Positions 44,325-53,289 of a stretch of DNA of 64,000 nt are shown one piece after another; position 1 is the first letter of the stretch, and each line of letters starts with the position of its first letter. The notes under the pieces were generated by a model, which had not been told where the DNA came from, did not search any database, and worked only from the letters and a program-made list of their open reading frames with translations. The DNA is taken from contig NZ_LMCU01000001.1 of assembly GCF_001424905.1 (NCBI RefSeq), positions 675,480 through 739,479 on the forward strand, in the 5' to 3' direction. The position numbers and the translations under genes are program-made. Source of the stretch: Leifsonia sp. Root112D2 (GTDB lineage: Bacteria; Actinomycetota; Actinomycetes; Actinomycetales; Microbacteriaceae).

Positions 44325-45314
44325 TCAACTCTTGGCCCGCGTTCGCGGATCGATGACACCGTAGAAGATGTCAACAATGAGGTTCGCGCCGAGCACAGCC
44401 AGGGTGATGTACAGGAAGATTCCCTGCATCAGGGCATAGTCGTTGTTCTGCACGGCCGAGAGCAGCTTCGAACCGATTCCCGGGTACGAGAAGACCTGCT
44501 CCGTGACGATGGAGCCGGAGACAACGAATCCGAGCGAGATGGCAAACCCGGCGACGGAGGGCAGAACGGCGTTGCGCGCGGCATAGTTGCGCATGATGCG
44601 GCGATTGGTCAGTCCCTTCGCCTGCGCGGTGAGAATGTAGTCCTCCGACAGCGTCGAGACCATCATGTTGCGCATGCCGAGCACCCACCCACCGATGGAT
44701 GCGAGCACGATCGTCAACGCCGGCAGGAAACCGTATTGCACGGCGGAGAAGATGAAGTCCCAGCTCCATCCTGGATTGAGCGCCACGTCGTATCCGCCCT
44801 GGGCGGGGAAGAGATGCACAACTGTCGCGAGCAGGTAGACCAAGATCAGGGCGAGCCAGAAATAGGGCACGGATGCCAGCAGGGTCGTTGCCGGCACGAG
44901 CGAGTCGAGCCAGCTGCCAGGCTTCCAGCCGACTATCGCCCCCAGTCCGACGCCGAGGACGAAAGAGATGATGGTGGCGAGGCCCACCAGCACGATGGTC
45001 CACATCAGTGAAGTGTTGATGACGTCGAGCACCTTGGTGGGGAAGTAGGTGACCGAGACGCCGAGATCGCCGTGGAACACGTTGACCAGATAGCCCCAGT
45101 ACTGCGCGATGAGGGGTTCCTTGGTGTCACCGCCAAGGAGGATTTCGTAGGAGTGGCGAGCGGCCGGAGATGCTATCCCGCCATGCTGCTGGAGCTTGGC
45201 CAGCAGAATGTCGACCGGGTTGCCGGGCAGAAGCCGTGGAATCAGGAAGTTCAGGGTCAGGGCCGCCCACAGGGCGACCAGGTAGAACCCCAGCTTCCGC
45301 ACGAAGTAGTTCAC
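44325..45314 (-). CDS. ABC transporter permease (OppB/DppB type)
   Basis: 329 residues with the OppB pattern: an N-terminal helix FYLVALWAALTLNFLIPRLL, then PGNPVDILLAKL, a long external loop, and helices ending in the coupling segment AQAKGLTNRRIMRNYAARNA. GSIVTEQVFSYPGIGSKLLS near the end is the conserved OppB C-terminal motif. It is the second gene of the importer operon, 46 bp after the binding-protein gene. It pairs with the OppC-type permease. Confidence 0.95.
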   Translation of the reverse strand: MNYFVRKLGFYLVALWAALTLNFLIPRLLPGNPVDILLAKLQQHGGIASPAARHSYEILLGGDTKEPLIAQYWGYLVNVFHGDLGVSVTYFPTKVLDVINTSLMWTIVLVGLATIISFVLGVGLGAIVGWKPGSWLDSLVPATTLLASVPYFWLALILVYLLATVVHLFPAQGGYDVALNPGWSWDFIFSAVQYGFLPALTIVLASIGGWVLGMRNMMVSTLSEDYILTAQAKGLTNRRIMRNYAARNAVLPSVAGFAISLGFVVSGSIVTEQVFSYPGIGSKLLSAVQNNDYALMQGIFLYITLAVLGANLIVDIFYGVIDPRTRAKS

Positions 45315-45360
45315 GAATTCCTGCCTGTCGTCTCTACGAAATCCTCCTCGAACATGGTGG

Positions 45361-47067
45361 CTACTTACCGGTGGGTGTCAGCGCCTTGAATATCTCCGAA
45401 TTGTCCGGTGACGCCCAAATGGCGGGGAACCCGTACAAGTTGTCGAGTGTCGGCCATCCGGTGAACTTCGTTGCGTTGAACTCGCTCGTCGTACCACCGG
45501 TGACCACCGGAATGTACGGCATGTTCTCGACGATCTTCTTCTGGATGATGTCGAACTGCGCCTGACGGGCGGCCTTGTCCTTGGGGTTCGTTGCCGCCAG
45601 CGTCTTCAGCGCTGCATCGACGGCTGGGTCGCTGTAGCGCGCAACGTTCAGTGAGACCGAGGTGCCCACCTTGGCCGTGTTCGCCGTGCTGAAGTAGTTC
45701 GAGTACAGGTAGTACGGGTCGGATGCCGGGCCCTGACCGAGCGAGTCGATCGCCAGCTGGAATGTTCCCTTGCCCTTAGTGTCCGTCCACTCGTTCCAGG
45801 AGGACTGAGCGGAGGTCAGCTTGATGCCGACCTTCTTGAGCTGCTGGGCCATGACGCTGATGGAGGTGATGTAGTCGGTCCAACCGCTGACAACCTGAAC
45901 CGCCAAGGAGAGCTGCTTGCCGTTCTTCGCGTAGTAGCCGTCGGAACCTTTAACCCAGCCATCGCCCTCGAGCAGGGACGTCGCTGTGCTGTCATCCGCA
46001 GTCATCGGTGCCACGCTCTGCGGAATATCCTTGGAGATGAGATCCTTCTGCGTGGTCGTCAACGCGAACGTCGGCGAGATCTCGCCGGAGGTCTTGTTGA
46101 GTGCCAGGGTGTCAATCTGCGTGCGATCAAGCGCCGCGTAAATGGCCTTGCGCACATTGACGTCGGTCTGCGGTCCTGTGCAGCCCAAGGCCGGGTTCGA
46201 GCAGGTAATCAGCACGACCTGGTTGGCCTTGACGGTGATTGCCTTGTAGCCCGGGTAGGTCTTCGACACATTGGGAATGTCCGGAACGGGGCCGGTCTGC
46301 CAGTCGATGGTCTTCGCGGCGAGCCCCTGCACTCCGGCCTGATTGCCCGACAGCGAGAGGAAGCGAATGGCCTTCACCTTCGGCGCGCCGCCCCAGTACG
46401 TGGCGTTGGCAGTGAGTGTGTATGCCTGCGGCTTGAAGTTGCTGAGCACATAGGCGCCGGTTCCGACCGGCTTCGACATCACATCCGTGGTGGGGTTGAC
46501 GCTCTTCCACAGGTGCTCAGGAACGATCGGGATGCGACCGAGAACGTTGGGGCCGTTGAGGAACGCGGCAGCCGGGAACGCGATAGTGAGATGCGTGTCG
46601 TCCTTCACCGTTACCGTGCCGTTGTAGCCGGTGGTGTTGATGGCCGGCGTCTTCTTCACCATGTCGAGCGTGAACGCGACGTCCTTCGCAGTGAACGGTT
46701 TGCCGTCCGACCATTTCACACCGGAGCGGGTCGTCAGCGACAGCTCGGTGCCGGCGTCGTTCCACTTGTAGTCGGTGGCCAGTAACGGCTTGTAGGCATT
46801 GCTGTTGACGTTCGTGACGAAGAACAGCGACTCGAAGATCGTGCCGATTCCGCCGATCTGCGAGGGAGAAAACGGGTTGAAGTTGATCTGATAGTCGCCG
46901 GCCTGGCCAGTGAACGCGAGCAGAGTGTTCGAGGCTGTCACGGCATTCGATCCGCCGTTTGCCTTGTCGCCGCCGCCTGATGGTGTGCAGCCCACGAGGG
47001 TTACCGCCGCGAGTGCCGCTGTGATGGCGAGGGCCACCCTGCGACCTTTCTTGCTGCTGAGGAACAT
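45361..47067 (-). CDS. ABC transporter substrate-binding lipoprotein, family 5 (oligosaccharide/peptide type)
   Basis: 568 residues from ATG 47067, with GGAAGGA upstream. The signal peptide KKGRRVALAITAALAAVTLV ends in lipobox VGC, giving an external lipoprotein. The mature protein follows the cluster C (OppA/DppA) pattern: TTRSGVKWSDGKPFTAKDVA, GRIPIVPEHLWKS and a long second domain. It binds the substrate that the operon imports. The neighbouring alpha-galactosidases, beta-galactosidase and beta-mannosidase make a beta-manno- or galactomanno-oligosaccharide a better guess than peptides. The promoter upstream is well defined and overlaps a ROK-type motif. The ROK gene is divergent. Confidence 0.93.
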   Translation of the reverse strand: MFLSSKKGRRVALAITAALAAVTLVGCTPSGGGDKANGGSNAVTASNTLLAFTGQAGDYQINFNPFSPSQIGGIGTIFESLFFVTNVNSNAYKPLLATDYKWNDAGTELSLTTRSGVKWSDGKPFTAKDVAFTLDMVKKTPAINTTGYNGTVTVKDDTHLTIAFPAAAFLNGPNVLGRIPIVPEHLWKSVNPTTDVMSKPVGTGAYVLSNFKPQAYTLTANATYWGGAPKVKAIRFLSLSGNQAGVQGLAAKTIDWQTGPVPDIPNVSKTYPGYKAITVKANQVVLITCSNPALGCTGPQTDVNVRKAIYAALDRTQIDTLALNKTSGEISPTFALTTTQKDLISKDIPQSVAPMTADDSTATSLLEGDGWVKGSDGYYAKNGKQLSLAVQVVSGWTDYITSISVMAQQLKKVGIKLTSAQSSWNEWTDTKGKGTFQLAIDSLGQGPASDPYYLYSNYFSTANTAKVGTSVSLNVARYSDPAVDAALKTLAATNPKDKAARQAQFDIIQKKIVENMPYIPVVTGGTTSEFNATKFTGWPTLDNLYGFPAIWASPDNSEIFKALTPTGK

Positions 47068-47153
47068 CCTTGATCCTTCCATGATGCCGGTCGTCTGGGA
47101 TCGGCTGCCTTATGCAAAGCGCGACCGAGCTGATCTGCCCGAGCCATTCAACA

Positions 47154-47182
47154 TTCTTACCGGAGTAAATTAAGCTAGTCAA
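47154..47182 (-). promoter_or_regulatory. Importer promoter with ROK-type operator candidate
   Basis: On the complement, TTGACT (47182-47177) and TAAGAA (47159-47154) are spaced 17 bp. The motif GGAGTAAATTAAGCTAG (plus strand, 47162-47178) fills the spacer. It lies between the importer operon and the divergent ROK gene, so one site could control both. Confidence 0.6.
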
Positions 47183-47246
47183 GTTTCTTTTCAGACTCGC
47201 CGCGCCCGCTAGACTCTGGCGTGAGTTGGAGAACGAAAGTGGCCTC

Positions 47247-48494
47247 ATGAAACCCGCACCCTCGGCACTGAGCCGTCTCCGCACGCGAGGAGTCGTGCTG
47301 GACCTCATTCGTTCGGCCCGAACCATCAGCCGCGTTGAGCTCGTCGACGGCGCGGGCCTGACCGGCGCCACCATCACCAACGTGGTGCGGGAGCTGATCG
47401 ATGACGGCCTCGTCATCGAGGTCGGACGCGGTGCGTCGACCGGCGGCAAACCGCGCACCCTACTGGAACTCAATGCGAGCGCCCGATACGCGGTGGGCGT
47501 TCAACTGGATCGCGGCAGCGCCGTCGTCGTGGTGCTCGACCTGGCCGGTCAGCTTGTCGCGCGCACGGCACTCGGAGGCTCGGGAACCCGGTCGCCCCAC
47601 GATTACCTGCTCGTCGTCGCCGAGCATGTCAACGCCCTTCTCGCGACGACGGGCATCGATCGCGAGAAGATCATCGGCATCGGTCTGGTCAGTCACGGCC
47701 CGCAGGACCGCACCGAGGGCCGACTCCAGATCGATGCGCCGACCGCGGACTGGCTGAACTATCCGCTGGTCGCCGACCTTGAAGAGATCCTGCACCTGCC
47801 TGTGCTCCTCGACAACGACGCCACTGCTGCCGCCATTGGAGAGTTCTGGCTCGGCGGCGTGCATCCGGCGAGCACCTATGGGTCAATTTATATGGCCAGC
47901 GGCATCGGCGGCGGCGTCGTTGTTGCGGGAGAGGCGTATCGCGGCGCCTCGTCGAACGGCGTGGAAATCGGGCACATTTCGCTGGATGTCAATGGCGAAC
48001 TCTGCGGATGCGGCAACCGGGGTTGCGTGGAGGGGTTTGCCGGGCCGCCGGCCACAATCGACGCAGCACAGGCGGTACCCGGTCTCGCCGCACGTCTGGG
48101 CCTCACGGGCGACAGGGACAATACGGTCGCCGACTTCGCCCGTATCGGCCGGGCCGCGGCATCCGGTGACGGCGAGGCGCACGCGCTCATCGAGACATCC
48201 GCCCGCTATCTCGGACATGCCGCCGTCACGCTGGCGAACCTCTTTGATCTCGACCGCATCGTTCTCGCCGGTCCCAGCTTCACGACAGCCGGTTCCATCT
48301 ATCTGCGTGGCGTGCAGGCAGAACTGGAGAAGGCAGCCTTCATTCGCCGCGTACGGCCGGTGACCGCGATGCTCTCCGCCAGCGGGGCCAATGCCGCGGC
48401 GGTCGGCGGCGCCGTGTTGGTACTCAAGAGCGAACTGACACCGATGAGTCGCCAACAGCCCGACGGTCGCGCCCTGAACTACACCTTCAGCTGA
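47247..48494 (+). CDS. ROK-family transcriptional regulator
   Basis: About 415 residues from ATG 47247 (an upstream TTG start at 47226 is possible). An N-terminal winged helix (VLDLIRSARTISRVELVDGA, GLTGATITNVVRELIDDGLV) precedes the ROK sugar-kinase-like domain with LLDNDATAAAIGEFWLGG, the zinc motif CGCGNRGCVEG (Cys253, 255, 260) and YRGASSNGVEIGHISLDV. It has the DNA-binding domain, so it is a NagC/XylR-type repressor, not a kinase. It is divergent from the ABC importer operon and probably controls it through the shared AT-rich motif. The effector is likely a mono- or disaccharide from the imported glycan. Confidence 0.93.
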   Translation: MKPAPSALSRLRTRGVVLDLIRSARTISRVELVDGAGLTGATITNVVRELIDDGLVIEVGRGASTGGKPRTLLELNASARYAVGVQLDRGSAVVVVLDLAGQLVARTALGGSGTRSPHDYLLVVAEHVNALLATTGIDREKIIGIGLVSHGPQDRTEGRLQIDAPTADWLNYPLVADLEEILHLPVLLDNDATAAAIGEFWLGGVHPASTYGSIYMASGIGGGVVVAGEAYRGASSNGVEIGHISLDVNGELCGCGNRGCVEGFAGPPATIDAAQAVPGLAARLGLTGDRDNTVADFARIGRAAASGDGEAHALIETSARYLGHAAVTLANLFDLDRIVLAGPSFTTAGSIYLRGVQAELEKAAFIRRVRPVTAMLSASGANAAAVGGAVLVLKSELTPMSRQQPDGRALNYTFS

Positions 48495-48518
48495 GCTCTC
48501 GCACCCGGCTCAGCAGGC

Positions 48519-49418
48519 TCAGCGTCGAGACGCTGTCGTGCCCCGCTCAATGAAATGTGAGGGGGGCGCCTGCAGAATCGTCTCCGGATCACCCGTGATG
48601 ACGGCAAGAAGCGATCGAGCCGCGAGAGCGCCAAGCGAGTGCACATCGCTGCTCATCGCCGACAGAGGCGGCACCGCGAGCCTGCACAGGGTCGAGTCGT
48701 CCCACGCGAGAAGGGAGAGCTGGCCGGGCACATCGATCTTCAGCTCATAGGCCACCCCGAGACCCGCGACGGCCATCACATCGTTGTCGTAGATGATCGC
48801 GGTCGGCGGGTCGTCGTGGTCCAGCAGTGCCCGAGTTGCGCTCTCGCCACTCTCCTCGGTGTAGTCGCCCTCAATGTTTCGTCCCGATACGCCGATATCG
48901 GCCGTCGCCGCCTCAAACGCCTGCGTGCGCAGCCGCGTGTGAAAGAGATGTTGAGGCCCGGAGACACGGTCGATCCTGGTGTGCCCCATGGCCCGCAGGC
49001 GCGTGACGGCATCGAGCATCGCACCATAGTTGTCGACCCGTATTGCAGAGACGCCCGGCGGCAAGGCTGGCTCTCCGAGAACAAGGGTAGGAATCTTCAG
49101 TTCATGCAGAAGTGCGGGGCGGGTGTCGTCGTCAATCAGGTCGCCCACGATGACTCCGGCTACCTGCGCGGATGCCGCCCAGCGCTCATAGCTCTCGACT
49201 TCTTTCTCCAACGTGGGAACGATCTGCAGCAGCACAGAGCGGCGCTGGAGCGAGAGCACCTCCTCCATGCCTGCAATGAACTCCGCGTAGAAGGGCTCGA
49301 TTCCGAGCATGCGGGGAGAGCGGCGAAGGATGAGCCCCACCGGGGTCATCGCGGAATTCGCATCGTCATCGTCTGCACGTGCCACTGATGAAGTATCCCG
49401 CACATTCGTCACCGTCAC
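48519..49418 (-). CDS. LacI-type sugar-sensor domain protein lacking a DNA-binding domain
   Basis: 299 residues; a start at 49349 would give 276. The whole length aligns with the periplasmic-binding-like core of LacI/GalR regulators: PVGLILRRSPRMLGIEPFYA, VAGVIVGDLIDDDTRPALLH, DNYGAMLDAVTRLRAMGHTR, AIIYDNDVMAVAGLGVAYEL and LSLLAWDDSTLCRLAVPPLS. The helix-turn-helix and hinge that should precede this are absent; the first 23 residues are a Ser/Asp-rich leader with no similarity to them. No frame upstream encodes one, because the beta-mannosidase gene ends 5 bp before. It may be a free sugar-binding modulator, or a relict. It is co-directional with and downstream of the beta-mannosidase gene. 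Confidence 0.85.
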   Translation of the reverse strand: MTVTNVRDTSSVARADDDDANSAMTPVGLILRRSPRMLGIEPFYAEFIAGMEEVLSLQRRSVLLQIVPTLEKEVESYERWAASAQVAGVIVGDLIDDDTRPALLHELKIPTLVLGEPALPPGVSAIRVDNYGAMLDAVTRLRAMGHTRIDRVSGPQHLFHTRLRTQAFEAATADIGVSGRNIEGDYTEESGESATRALLDHDDPPTAIIYDNDVMAVAGLGVAYELKIDVPGQLSLLAWDDSTLCRLAVPPLSAMSSDVHSLGALAARSLLAVITGDPETILQAPPSHFIERGTTASRR

Positions 49419-49422
49419 GGCG

Positions 49423-51924
49423 CTACCTCCATGAGCGAGCCATCACGGGCAGCAGATCGTTCGCCGACCGCAACACGAGGGGGTGGATGAAAGCCTCGGG
49501 ATTCAGAGCCTCCTCGCTGGTAACCCGCAATCGTGTGCTCTCCCCCGGCAGCAGTGTGACCAGGCCCTTGTCAACCCGTGCGCGTGAATCGGCCCTGTCG
49601 GCCTGCAGGAAGATGTCGCGCGCATACGACGACGCCGTGACCTCCACGAGGTACCCACCATCGACGGCGGAGGCGGTGGCGGTGAGCGCCTCGGCATCGA
49701 GGCCCTGGTTGACGACCTCGGCGAAATCGAATGTCGCACGGGCGAAGTCGCTTTCCGCGCCGTCTGCGCCGGTGACCTCGGCGACCAGCACCTCGCCGGC
49801 CGCATCATCCGTTGCTGCGACATCGGATGCGATGGCCACGGTGCTCTCGCCGCGTGCCGCCACCTCGAGGTGCAGGCTCTGCTCTGCCACGACGCTGCCA
49901 TCGAAACGCAGTCGACGCACACGCACCTGGCCGCCGAAGGCATCCGCCGTGTCGTTGAGAAGAACGAGCGAGAGCCCGTCGGGCCGCGGCTGAATGGTGG
50001 CCAGTCGAGGGCTGTAGACGTCGCGCAGGGCATACCAGAGCGGCTTGCGGTGCTCGGCAAAGTCGACGGCTGCCCACGAGATCACCGGCCAGTTGTCGTT
50101 GAGCTGCCACACGATGGTGCCCATGTTGTGCGGGGCGAGGGAGCGGAAGTGCTCGATGCCGAAGCGCAGGGCGTGGGCCTGGTTGAGCTGAGTGGCCCAG
50201 TGCCAGTCGTCAATCGAGCGCGGCTCGGGAAGATGGCCGCGCATGCCGCGCTCCAGCTTGAGGTTGCCGTCGTGGGCCTTCTGATGCACGAGCATCTGCG
50301 ACCCGTACGGCTCGAGCGGCTCGTCGTGCACCACCGCGGCGAGCGTCGACCACGCGGGTGGCGCCTGAAAACCGAACTCGGAGACGAAGCGCGGCGTGTA
50401 GTCGCGGTAGGCCGAGTAGTCGCGCTCGTTCCAGACATCCCAGATGTGCATGGTGCCGTTGTGCTGATCGTTCGGGTGCAGGTACTCGCCGAACGAATAG
50501 GGACTTGCCGGCGAGTACGGGCGCGTCGGGTCCAACTCGGCGAGCAGATCGGGAAGCAGCTGGCGATAGTAACCGTTGCCCCAGGTGCGGCCTTCGAGTC
50601 GAGAACGCCAGCCCCACTCCACGTAGCCCCAGATGTTCTCGTTGTTGCCGTTCCAGATGGCCAGCGAGGGGTGAGGGCTCAGACGCGCGATGTTGTCACG
50701 CGCCTCGGCCTCCACCTCCTCGGCCAGCCACTCCTCCTCCGCATAGGCGGCGCAGGCGAAGAGAAAGTCCTGCCAGACGAGAATTCCCTGCTCGTCGCAC
50801 TCGTTGTAGAAGTCGTCGGACTCGTAGATTCCGCCGCCCCACACGCGCAGCAGGTTCATGTTGGCCTCGGTGGCGTCGGCGATGCGGCGCGCATACCGCG
50901 CGCGATCCAGACGGGTCAGAAAGGCGTGCTCGGGAATCCAGTTGGCGCCGCGCACCTGAACGGCCTCGCCGTTCACGCGTACGACGAACGGCGTACCCGC
51001 CTCGTCGGGCCGGGTGTCGACCTCGATGGTGCGAAAGCCGATGCGGCCGGACCATTCGTCTTCTGCCGAGCCCGTGGCGATACGCACCGACGCCTCGTAC
51101 AGCGGCTGCTCGCCGTGCCCTCGTGGCCACCAGAGGCGCGCATCCGGCACCCGAACGACGGCCGTGGCCACAGTCTGGCCGGCCTCAATGCGAGCGGATG
51201 CGAGAACACCGTCGACCGTCGCCGTCACCTCGACGACGCGCCCGGCCGACGCATCGTCGCGCTGCACCTCGACGTGGGCGTTGAGCACTCCCGTCGAGAA
51301 ATCCACATCGACGAGTGGGCGCACCGAGGCGACGCGCACGCCCGACCAGCTCTCCAGGAAGATCGGCTTCCAGATGCCGCTCGTGGCGACATCGATACCC
51401 CAGTCCCAGCCGAAGTTGGCCGCCATCTTGCGCAGGGCGTTGTAGGGGTGGTGATTGGTGTGCGGAAGCTCTCCGTGCTCTTCGGAACGCGCCTCGGCGG
51501 CATCCACCGGCGCCTCGAAGGTGATGACGAGGTGGTTCGTTCCCTCGGCGAGGGCGGCCCGCACGTCGAAGCGGTAGCCGCGATGCTGGTTCTGCGTGTG
51601 ACCGACGAGCACGCCGTTGAGCTCGATCGTGCTGACGGTGTCGAGCCCCTGGGCGACAAGATCATGCCGACTCGATCCGTCGTCACGCCAGTCGAAGTCG
51701 ACCTCATATCGCCAGCTCGTGTTACCGATCCACTGCTGCGCCGCTTCGTTGTCGGCATCGAATGGGGCGTCGATGAGGCCGGCATCGAGAAGATCGGTGT
51801 GCGCGCATCCGGGAACGGTCGCATGAATGCTGCGGCCGACGATCTCGGGGGGAACGGGGCCGTGCACGGCCATCACCGTCCAGCCATCGGCCGGAAATTC
51901 GAATGTGTTCGCAGACACTGGCAA
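49423..51924 (-). CDS. Beta-mannosidase, GH2 family
   Basis: 833 residues, normal for GH2 beta-mannosidases. An N-terminal sugar-binding beta-sandwich (ATVPGCAHTDLLDAGLID, GLDTVSTIELNGVLVGHTQN) and immunoglobulin-like domain precede the barrel: VRGANWIPEHAFLTRLDRAR, LLRVWGGGIYESDDFYNECD, the acid/base in WNGNNENIWGY (Glu429) and the nucleophile in FVSEFGFQAPP (Glu516). No signal peptide, so it works in the cytoplasm, removing beta-linked mannose from manno-oligosaccharides. It is divergent from the second ROK gene by 126 bp, sharing an AT-rich motif. Its stop lies 5 bp before the LacI-type sensor gene. Confidence 0.95.
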   Translation of the reverse strand: MPVSANTFEFPADGWTVMAVHGPVPPEIVGRSIHATVPGCAHTDLLDAGLIDAPFDADNEAAQQWIGNTSWRYEVDFDWRDDGSSRHDLVAQGLDTVSTIELNGVLVGHTQNQHRGYRFDVRAALAEGTNHLVITFEAPVDAAEARSEEHGELPHTNHHPYNALRKMAANFGWDWGIDVATSGIWKPIFLESWSGVRVASVRPLVDVDFSTGVLNAHVEVQRDDASAGRVVEVTATVDGVLASARIEAGQTVATAVVRVPDARLWWPRGHGEQPLYEASVRIATGSAEDEWSGRIGFRTIEVDTRPDEAGTPFVVRVNGEAVQVRGANWIPEHAFLTRLDRARYARRIADATEANMNLLRVWGGGIYESDDFYNECDEQGILVWQDFLFACAAYAEEEWLAEEVEAEARDNIARLSPHPSLAIWNGNNENIWGYVEWGWRSRLEGRTWGNGYYRQLLPDLLAELDPTRPYSPASPYSFGEYLHPNDQHNGTMHIWDVWNERDYSAYRDYTPRFVSEFGFQAPPAWSTLAAVVHDEPLEPYGSQMLVHQKAHDGNLKLERGMRGHLPEPRSIDDWHWATQLNQAHALRFGIEHFRSLAPHNMGTIVWQLNDNWPVISWAAVDFAEHRKPLWYALRDVYSPRLATIQPRPDGLSLVLLNDTADAFGGQVRVRRLRFDGSVVAEQSLHLEVAARGESTVAIASDVAATDDAAGEVLVAEVTGADGAESDFARATFDFAEVVNQGLDAEALTATASAVDGGYLVEVTASSYARDIFLQADRADSRARVDKGLVTLLPGESTRLRVTSEEALNPEAFIHPLVLRSANDLLPVMARSWR

Positions 51925-51994
51925 CCCTTCGCGTACGCGGAGACTCGAGCACGCGGATCGCCTGTGAGGAGAACGTGTCGAAATCTTTATTAGC

Positions 51995-52011
51995 TGACTT
52001 TATTAAGCCGC
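51995..52011. promoter_or_regulatory. ROK-type operator candidate between beta-mannosidase and ROK genes
   Basis: TGACTTTATTAAGCCGC matches the motif at 37244 in 13 of 17 positions. A CTGACT at 51994-51999 and TAAGCT at 52019-52024 could form a loosely spaced promoter for the ROK gene. The site lies 40 bp before the ROK start and 71 bp upstream of beta-mannosidase. Confidence 0.5.
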
Positions 52012-52050
52012 TGTTCTCTAAGCTATCCGAAGAGGGACGAAAGGAGCAAC

Positions 52051-53280
52051 ATGGGAAATCCACGCATTTCTCTCGCGACGGCGACCAGCCGTGGCCTCGT
52101 CCTGGACATGATTCGAACGCTGGGGCCGATCAGCAGGGTTGAACTCGCGGAACGCACCGGGCTCACGCAGGCGACCATGTCGAACGTTGCCCGTCAGTTG
52201 CTCGACGATGAGCTCGTCATCGAGGCCGGCCGCAGTGATTCCACCGGAGGAAAGCCACGGGTGCTGCTCGGCATCAACCCGACCGCACGATTCGCCGTCG
52301 GAGTGCAGGTGGGCGCTGACACCCTCACGTATGTGGTGGCGAACCTGGGGGGCGCCATCGTCGGGCGCACCCGCACGGGCGGTGCCGGCGAACGCGAACC
52401 CGCCGCGATGGTGCAGGCCATCGCGACCCGAATCGATCGTCTGCTGCAGAGCCTCGGCGTGGATCTGCACCGAGTGATGGGCATCGGTATCGTCGCGCCC
52501 GGGCCACTGGATCTCGAGAACGGAAGCATCCTGGCCCCACCGACGCTGGGAGCGTGGAAGAACTATCCACTGCGCTCGAAGCTCTCCGAACTCACCGGAC
52601 TGCCTGTCGCACTCGACAACGACGCGACGGCCGCCGCCGTCGGCGAATTCTGGAGCGGGAAGATCGGCACCTCCGCAGCGCACTGCACCGTGTACATGGG
52701 GGCAGGGATCGGCGCGGGGATCGTGCTCGGCGGCTCTGTGTATCGGGGCGCCAGTTCCAATGCGGGAGAGCTCGGCCAGATGAGTCTGCACGCGCGCACG
52801 GGCGGTGAGCGGCGAACCGTGGAAGAGTTGGCCGGCCCGAAAGCCATCGTCGAACAGGCCAGGATCGCGCTCGGACTGGGCCGAGAGAGCAGCATCAGGC
52901 TCTCATCTGACACCAACCCATTCATCGCTTTCGAGAACATTGCCACTGCTGCCGTGCGTGGCGACAGGCTGGCCCGCGAACTATTGATCAGCTCGGCTGA
53001 GTACCTGGCCGACGCGCTCGTGGCCATGGCGAACCTGCTCGATCTCGATTCGATTGTTCTCGCCGGGCCGTCATTCTCTACGGCCGGAACGCTCTATCTC
53101 CGCATCATCCAGCGACGACTCGACGAGGAATTCTTCGCGCGGGCCAAGCACTCGGTGACGGTACAGCTCTCGGTGCAATCGGCCGATGCCGCCGCCGTGG
53201 GGGCAGCATCCCTGATTCTGCAGCAGCAGCTCGCGCCACGACAGCTCGGCCTGCCGAGCCTCGTCGGCGTCGCCACGTAA
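52051..53280 (+). CDS. ROK-family transcriptional regulator without the zinc cysteines
   Basis: 409 residues. The N-terminal helix-turn-helix (LVLDMIRTLGPISRVELAER, TGLTQATMSNVARQLLDDEL) is followed by a ROK domain with ALDNDATAAAVGEFWSGKIG, VYMGAGIGAGIVLGG and YRGASSNAGELGQMSLH. Where ROK proteins normally have CxCGxxGCxE, this one has ARTGGERRTVEELAGP (about residues 248-263) with no Cys, so the structural zinc site is lost. A strong AGGAGCAAC site precedes ATG 52051. It is divergent from the beta-mannosidase gene and faces the second alpha-galactosidase gene convergently. It is a paralogue of the first ROK regulator. Confidence 0.92.
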   Translation: MGNPRISLATATSRGLVLDMIRTLGPISRVELAERTGLTQATMSNVARQLLDDELVIEAGRSDSTGGKPRVLLGINPTARFAVGVQVGADTLTYVVANLGGAIVGRTRTGGAGEREPAAMVQAIATRIDRLLQSLGVDLHRVMGIGIVAPGPLDLENGSILAPPTLGAWKNYPLRSKLSELTGLPVALDNDATAAAVGEFWSGKIGTSAAHCTVYMGAGIGAGIVLGGSVYRGASSNAGELGQMSLHARTGGERRTVEELAGPKAIVEQARIALGLGRESSIRLSSDTNPFIAFENIATAAVRGDRLARELLISSAEYLADALVAMANLLDLDSIVLAGPSFSTAGTLYLRIIQRRLDEEFFARAKHSVTVQLSVQSADAAAVGAASLILQQQLAPRQLGLPSLVGVAT

Positions 53281-53289
53281 CGTCCGCCG

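Noticed and set aside
48522..48537. CAGCGTC-GA-GACGCTG hairpin as a terminator between ROK 1 and the LacI-type sensor
   Set aside because: Loop of only 2 nt, no T-run, and part of it is coding; too weak to call.
49870..51993. A 707-codon plus-strand frame
   Set aside because: Shadow of the GH2 beta-mannosidase on the opposite strand; rich in Arg, Val and His with no motif.
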